A DNA stretch of 64,000 nucleotides from Ardenticatenaceae bacterium (GTDB lineage Bacteria; Chloroflexota; Anaerolineae; Promineifilales; Promineifilaceae): positions 1 through 64,000 of the forward strand of contig JACKCD010000006.1 in NCBI GenBank assembly GCA_020634215.1, read 5' to 3'. The translations under genes and the position numbers were made by a program. The notes under the pieces are model-generated. The model worked only from the letters and a program-made list of their open reading frames with translations, was not told the DNA's origin and did no database searches. This document shows positions 60,713-64,000 of this stretch, piece after piece. The first letter of the stretch is position 1. Every line of letters starts with the position of its first letter.

Positions 60713-61946
60713 TTTGCCTATGATGCCAGCGGGCAGCGGGTGAAGACGGTAGAGCCGGGGGGAAAGACAACGTATTTCCCATTCCCGAATTATGAGGAGA
60801 CGGTGGTGGGGAGCAGTACCATTAAGCGGAGCAGCTATGCGCTGGCGGGGCAGGTGGTGGCGTTCCGGGTGGCGGGCGACCCGGTGACGGCGAACAATGG
60901 GCTGTTTTTTATCTACGGCGACCATCCCCGCCTACGCGAGGACAAGCTTGGGTTCGACCAGCGTGCTGCAAAAGAGTGGAGACAAGCAGCCAGTGGCGGG
61001 GTCGTGGGCGCGGTACAGGCCCTACGGCAGCTACCGCACCACGCCGATGCAGACGCTGACCGACCGCGACTTTACTGGGCAGCGGGAGAATCGGGAGCTT
61101 GGGCTAATATACTACCAAGCAAGATTTTACCACCCCAGCATTGGCAGGTTCATATCGCCTGATACGATTGTCCCGGATCCGGCTGCGCCGCAGAGCCTAA
61201 ATCGCTACACCTACGTCCGAAATTCGCCAGTTAATCTGGTCGATCCTTCAGGGCATGTGGACTGTAAGTTATTGGATAGTGGACAGGACTCACAAAGTTG
61301 CCAGAACGGCAAAACAAATGCTGGAACCTTTTCTAGCTCGTGTAAAAGCTGTGGTGTATCAAGCCAGTATGGTGATATGGGAGGAGCCTATGATGTTTTT
61401 ACGGCGTTAGAAAAAGAAATGGGAAGATCTGCTACCTATGAGGAAGTCTTGGCTCTTGTAGCATATCACGAATTTGGCTCTTTGGAAGGGGAGGAATATG
61501 ATGTTGCTTTAGAAGCTATGGGGCGGCAATTTTATAATTTTTGTGGCGAAACGGGCGCTTGTCAGGGGGAGGAGTTGTGGCAGTTCTTAGGGTCACAAGA
61601 AGGTTGGTATCAGGGAAATGGCAAATCTTTTGCGGCTGAACTCCAAGATGGGACGGTATCGCCTGAAGATTTTGCCGGTGCTCGACGGGTTTTGAACCAG
61701 CCAGCCTATAATGAAAGCACAGCAACTGATGCAGAGAAACGTGCGAATTGGCGAAGTGCCGATAATGTAGGCGGAGTTCCCTTTAAGTACGGCAACTATA
61801 GCATGTACCCAGGCAAGGAGTCCTTATTAGCTGGCGTAGAGCCTGGAATCCACGGAAATGGTGTAACTACCATTTATTTGAATCGGCCAGACTTAAAATA
61901 TACCGTAATGACAATAACCCAGTATAACTATTGGACAAGTCGTTAA
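60713..61946 (+). pseudogene. RHS C-terminal cassette, module 5, frameshifted
   Basis: The cap begins at TTTGCCTATG. A 22-bp insertion at about 60925-60946 shifts the frame relative to modules 1-4, so the first 70 residues and the rest are in different frames. Downstream the frame encodes a second-subtype cap (YQARFYHPSIGRFISPDT), ending DPSGH. The tip is of similar style to module 2 (TYEEVLALVAYHEFGSLEGE, Glu-containing helix). Cap remnants before the insertion are intact. The lipoprotein at 61992 follows after 45 bp. Confidence 0.78.
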
Positions 61947-61991
61947 CCTTAACAGATTATATTGTTGTTTTAAGAGAGTTACAAAACAGAT

Positions 61992-63353
61992 ATGAGAAAT
62001 CTACGCTTGATAACTATGTTGATCACTCTGAGTTTGATTGGCTGCATTGCAACAACGCAAGAACAGCCGTTAGACAACCGGGTTACTCCGACCTCTGCTG
62101 CCAATGAGCCAACCCAAACACCCAATAAACCTAGCCCGATTGAAGCCACTAGGCTACCTAAAGAAACGGTAGCTGCAGCTACAGACATACCTGAGCCGAC
62201 CGCAACAAACATACCCCTTCCGACTAGCACTTCTACACCAGATGCACTAACTACAACACCCGTTGAGCAACAATGTATTGATTCCAGACTGATTCAAGAG
62301 GATGAGGCTTATTTGCTTCAAGGGCTTGTTCTCAATAATTATTCTACAGCAATCCGTATATTAGGCAGTGAGGGACTAGACAAACCAGTTTGGAGCTATC
62401 AACACCCTAAGGTTCGCTTTCCACCAGCCGCTCTTATTTCACCCAACGGAAATTGGGTAGCTCTTGAAACTTTTCAGGCAATTGATGTAGAACAAGACAT
62501 ATATAACCTATCTATGCAAGTGGTTAATTGGGCTTCAGGTGAATCAGTGTCAGGTCAATTTGATAACCTGACTTTAACCAGAGCGATAACCGACGGGTGG
62601 GTGAATGATTCACAATTTGCTTTTGCTCTTGATGATGAAGAAGAGACGTTGCATTGGCTTATTTGGTCACCTTTTGATAATTCACAACAGATGCTGACGG
62701 TAGAAGTGCCTGGGATTGGTCTGAGTTTGAGGCGAAATTTTTATGGGTATCCTACGCTCGACCCTCGACTTGAGTTTCTTGCTTATGTTTGTGAGTTGTG
62801 CGAAGAAGCTGAGTACACGATCAAGAGTTTGGTATCTGATCGATCAAGCTGGTCTATTGACTTGGGTACCAAGCCATCTGGCATTTATCGTGATGTAGTT
62901 CGCTGGTCTCCTGATGGCGATCATTTAGCTTTTGTTGTAGATGGGGAGCGAGATATAAATGATCAAGTATGGGTTTTTACCCGCGAAGGTCAGTTACTTT
63001 ATAAGATTATTTTACCGGATAGTCTTGAGGGTATAGGTGCATTATCCTTAACTTGGTCACCTGATGGTCAATATTTAGCTTTCGTTTGGAGCAGGGCTGA
63101 TTCTAGTGGAGAGACAATACAAACACTGTCATACATCTCGCTTGCGGATGGCTCCGTCACAGATGTGTGTGTTGATATGCACAACAGTCACCCTGTTTGG
63201 TCGCCTGACAGCAGTAAAATTGCCTTTAATCGGCCGATTAATGGGGAGGAAACGGGTGGTTTTCTTTCGGTTGTAGATTTGGTTGCTAAGGATGCTGTAT
63301 ACATGCCCCATCCTGATGCTTTTGTCTTAACACATTGGGTTAGTTTGCCATGA
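61992..63353 (+). CDS. TolB-like beta-propeller lipoprotein (candidate immunity, module 5)
   Basis: The signal MRNLRLITMLITLSLIGC has a perfect lipobox. A Thr/Pro linker extends to about residue 95. Three clear PD40-type motifs (VRWSPDGDHLAFVVD, LTWSPDGQYLAFVWS, PVWSPDSSKIAFNR) identify the TolB-like propeller. It closely resembles the partner genes at 52092 and 58011. The function is inferred from position. Confidence 0.7.
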   Translation: MRNLRLITMLITLSLIGCIATTQEQPLDNRVTPTSAANEPTQTPNKPSPIEATRLPKETVAAATDIPEPTATNIPLPTSTSTPDALTTTPVEQQCIDSRLIQEDEAYLLQGLVLNNYSTAIRILGSEGLDKPVWSYQHPKVRFPPAALISPNGNWVALETFQAIDVEQDIYNLSMQVVNWASGESVSGQFDNLTLTRAITDGWVNDSQFAFALDDEEETLHWLIWSPFDNSQQMLTVEVPGIGLSLRRNFYGYPTLDPRLEFLAYVCELCEEAEYTIKSLVSDRSSWSIDLGTKPSGIYRDVVRWSPDGDHLAFVVDGERDINDQVWVFTREGQLLYKIILPDSLEGIGALSLTWSPDGQYLAFVWSRADSSGETIQTLSYISLADGSVTDVCVDMHNSHPVWSPDSSKIAFNRPINGEETGGFLSVVDLVAKDAVYMPHPDAFVLTHWVSLP

Positions 63354-63374
63354 GATAGCAGTTGTTGTCCGTCA

Positions 63375-63665
63375 TCCGTCGTCGAAAACGGCCGTTTTCC
63401 AACCACAGATGAACACCGATAAGCACAAATTTTTGTCCGCGTTTGTCCGTGTTTGTCCGCGTCCTATCGGGAAAGTTGGGGGGGAAACGGCCGTTAAAAA
63501 AATCCGCGTAAATCCGCCCCAATCCGCGTCATCCGCGATGCCATGTTTTTTGCAGAAACGGCCGTTTTTGCGAGCATAGAAGCACCAAAAGCAGTTGCAC
63601 GTTAACATTTTGGGGAAATATCATCCAATGGTCTTTTATCGAAAAACGGCCGTTTTGCCTCCATA
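63375..63665 (+). repeat. AACGGCCGTT-rich spacer array, before module 6
   Basis: Four copies appear with GTCCGCGTTTGTCCGTG decamers, a run of AATCCGC heptamers (63505-63540) and GAGCATAGAAGC, a unit also found near 56320. The last copy lies about 20 bp before the module 6 cap. Confidence 0.85.
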
Positions 63666-63670
63666 ACCAG

Positions 63671-64000
63671 GGGCAGCGGGTAAAGACGGTGGAGCCGGCC
63701 GGAAAGACGACGTATTTCCCCTTCCCGAATTATGAGGAGACGGTGGTGGGGAGCAGTACGATTCAGCGGAGCAGCTACATGCTGGCGGGGCAGGTGGTGG
63801 CGTTTCGGGTGGCGGGCGACCCGGTGACGGCGAACAATGGGCTGTTTTTTATCTACGGCGACCATCCCCGCCTACGCGAGGACAAGCTTGGGTTCGACCA
63901 GCGTGCTGCAAAAGAGTGGAGACACGCAGCCAGTGGCGGGGTCGTGGGCGCGGTACAGGCCCTACGGCAGCTACCGCACCACCCCAACGCAGACCCTAAC
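63671..64000 (+). pseudogene. RHS C-terminal cassette, module 6, frameshifted and cut by the window edge
   Basis: Cap homology starts at GGGCAGCGGG, slightly later than in the other modules (the FAYDAS codons are missing). It then carries the same 22-bp insertion as module 5, at about 63865-63886, causing the same frameshift. The tip and any partner gene lie beyond 64000. Confidence 0.78.

Noticed and set aside
59553..60743. Many long overlapping frames with repeated GKTAVF, KRPFSP or NGRFPP peptides on both strands
   Set aside because: They arise because AACGGCCGTT and its flanks lack stop codons in several phases. The same DNA gives similar peptides in all frames, and there is no start-site support.
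48650..63990. Insertion sequence or transposon as cause of repeated caps
   Set aside because: No transposase, terminal inverted repeats or target duplications were seen around the modules.

Overview
The window looks like chromosomal DNA of a Chloroflexota bacterium, most likely from the Anaerolineae/Ardenticatenia side. This is inferred from many secreted lipoproteins with Thr/Pro linkers, a long class II aldolase variant, an FmdB zinc ribbon with a Ser/Thr tail, STAND ATPases, RHS proteins and a receptor-like Ser/Thr kinase. No rRNA or tRNA was seen, so the placement is not proven. A 10-bp palindrome, AACGGCCGTT, recurs throughout. It occurs about once per 0.8 kb in the first 10 kb, in all three codon phases (read as T-A-V, N-G-R or R-P), and about once per 50 bp in the spacers near the right end.

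Positions 1-47.7 kb are mostly housekeeping and regulatory genes. They comprise proB-proA plus a lipoprotein; an aldolase of the fructose-bisphosphate aldolase type; a GH-A-like lipoprotein; a lectin/PI-PLC-like protein and a GntR regulator that share an upstream direct repeat; a multidomain subtilase; a P-loop kinase overlapping a diacylglycerol-kinase-like gene; RlmA-type methyltransferase; threonine aldolase; a transmembrane Ser/Thr kinase; an MFS carrier; a FkbM methyltransferase; an ABC permease; a J-domain protein; an HDAC-like hydrolase; trpB; plsC; a NACHT-FGE STAND protein; aroK; an MBL-fold protein; FmdB; a PH-domain protein; a two-component pair; a sugar dehydrogenase-like lipoprotein; a HisC-like run of genes; a decayed ECF sigma/anti-sigma locus; and an XRE/NB-ARC regulator. 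Many intergenic gaps hold hairpins built from imperfect repeats of about 7 bp. There are at least six families with unrelated sequence but the same architecture, and several supply the stop codon of the neighbouring gene.

Positions 47.7-64 kb, all on the + strand, hold an array of RHS C-terminal cassettes. Each module has a spacer rich in AACGGCCGTT, a nearly identical RHS cap of about 520 bp starting at TTTGCCTATG, a different AT-richer C-terminal tip, and a lipoprotein or membrane-anchored gene. Five modules plus the start of a sixth are visible. The first has more RHS sequence but lacks its 5' end. The others have no proper start codon, and two carry the same frameshifting 22-bp insertion.

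Tip and partner classes match. The two tips with a zincin HExxH motif are followed by a related pair of proteins with a C-x3-C-W motif. The other three tips are followed by TolB-like beta-propeller lipoproteins. This suggests a reservoir of polymorphic effector-immunity cassettes that could recombine through the shared cap. That function is inference; the architecture is directly visible.
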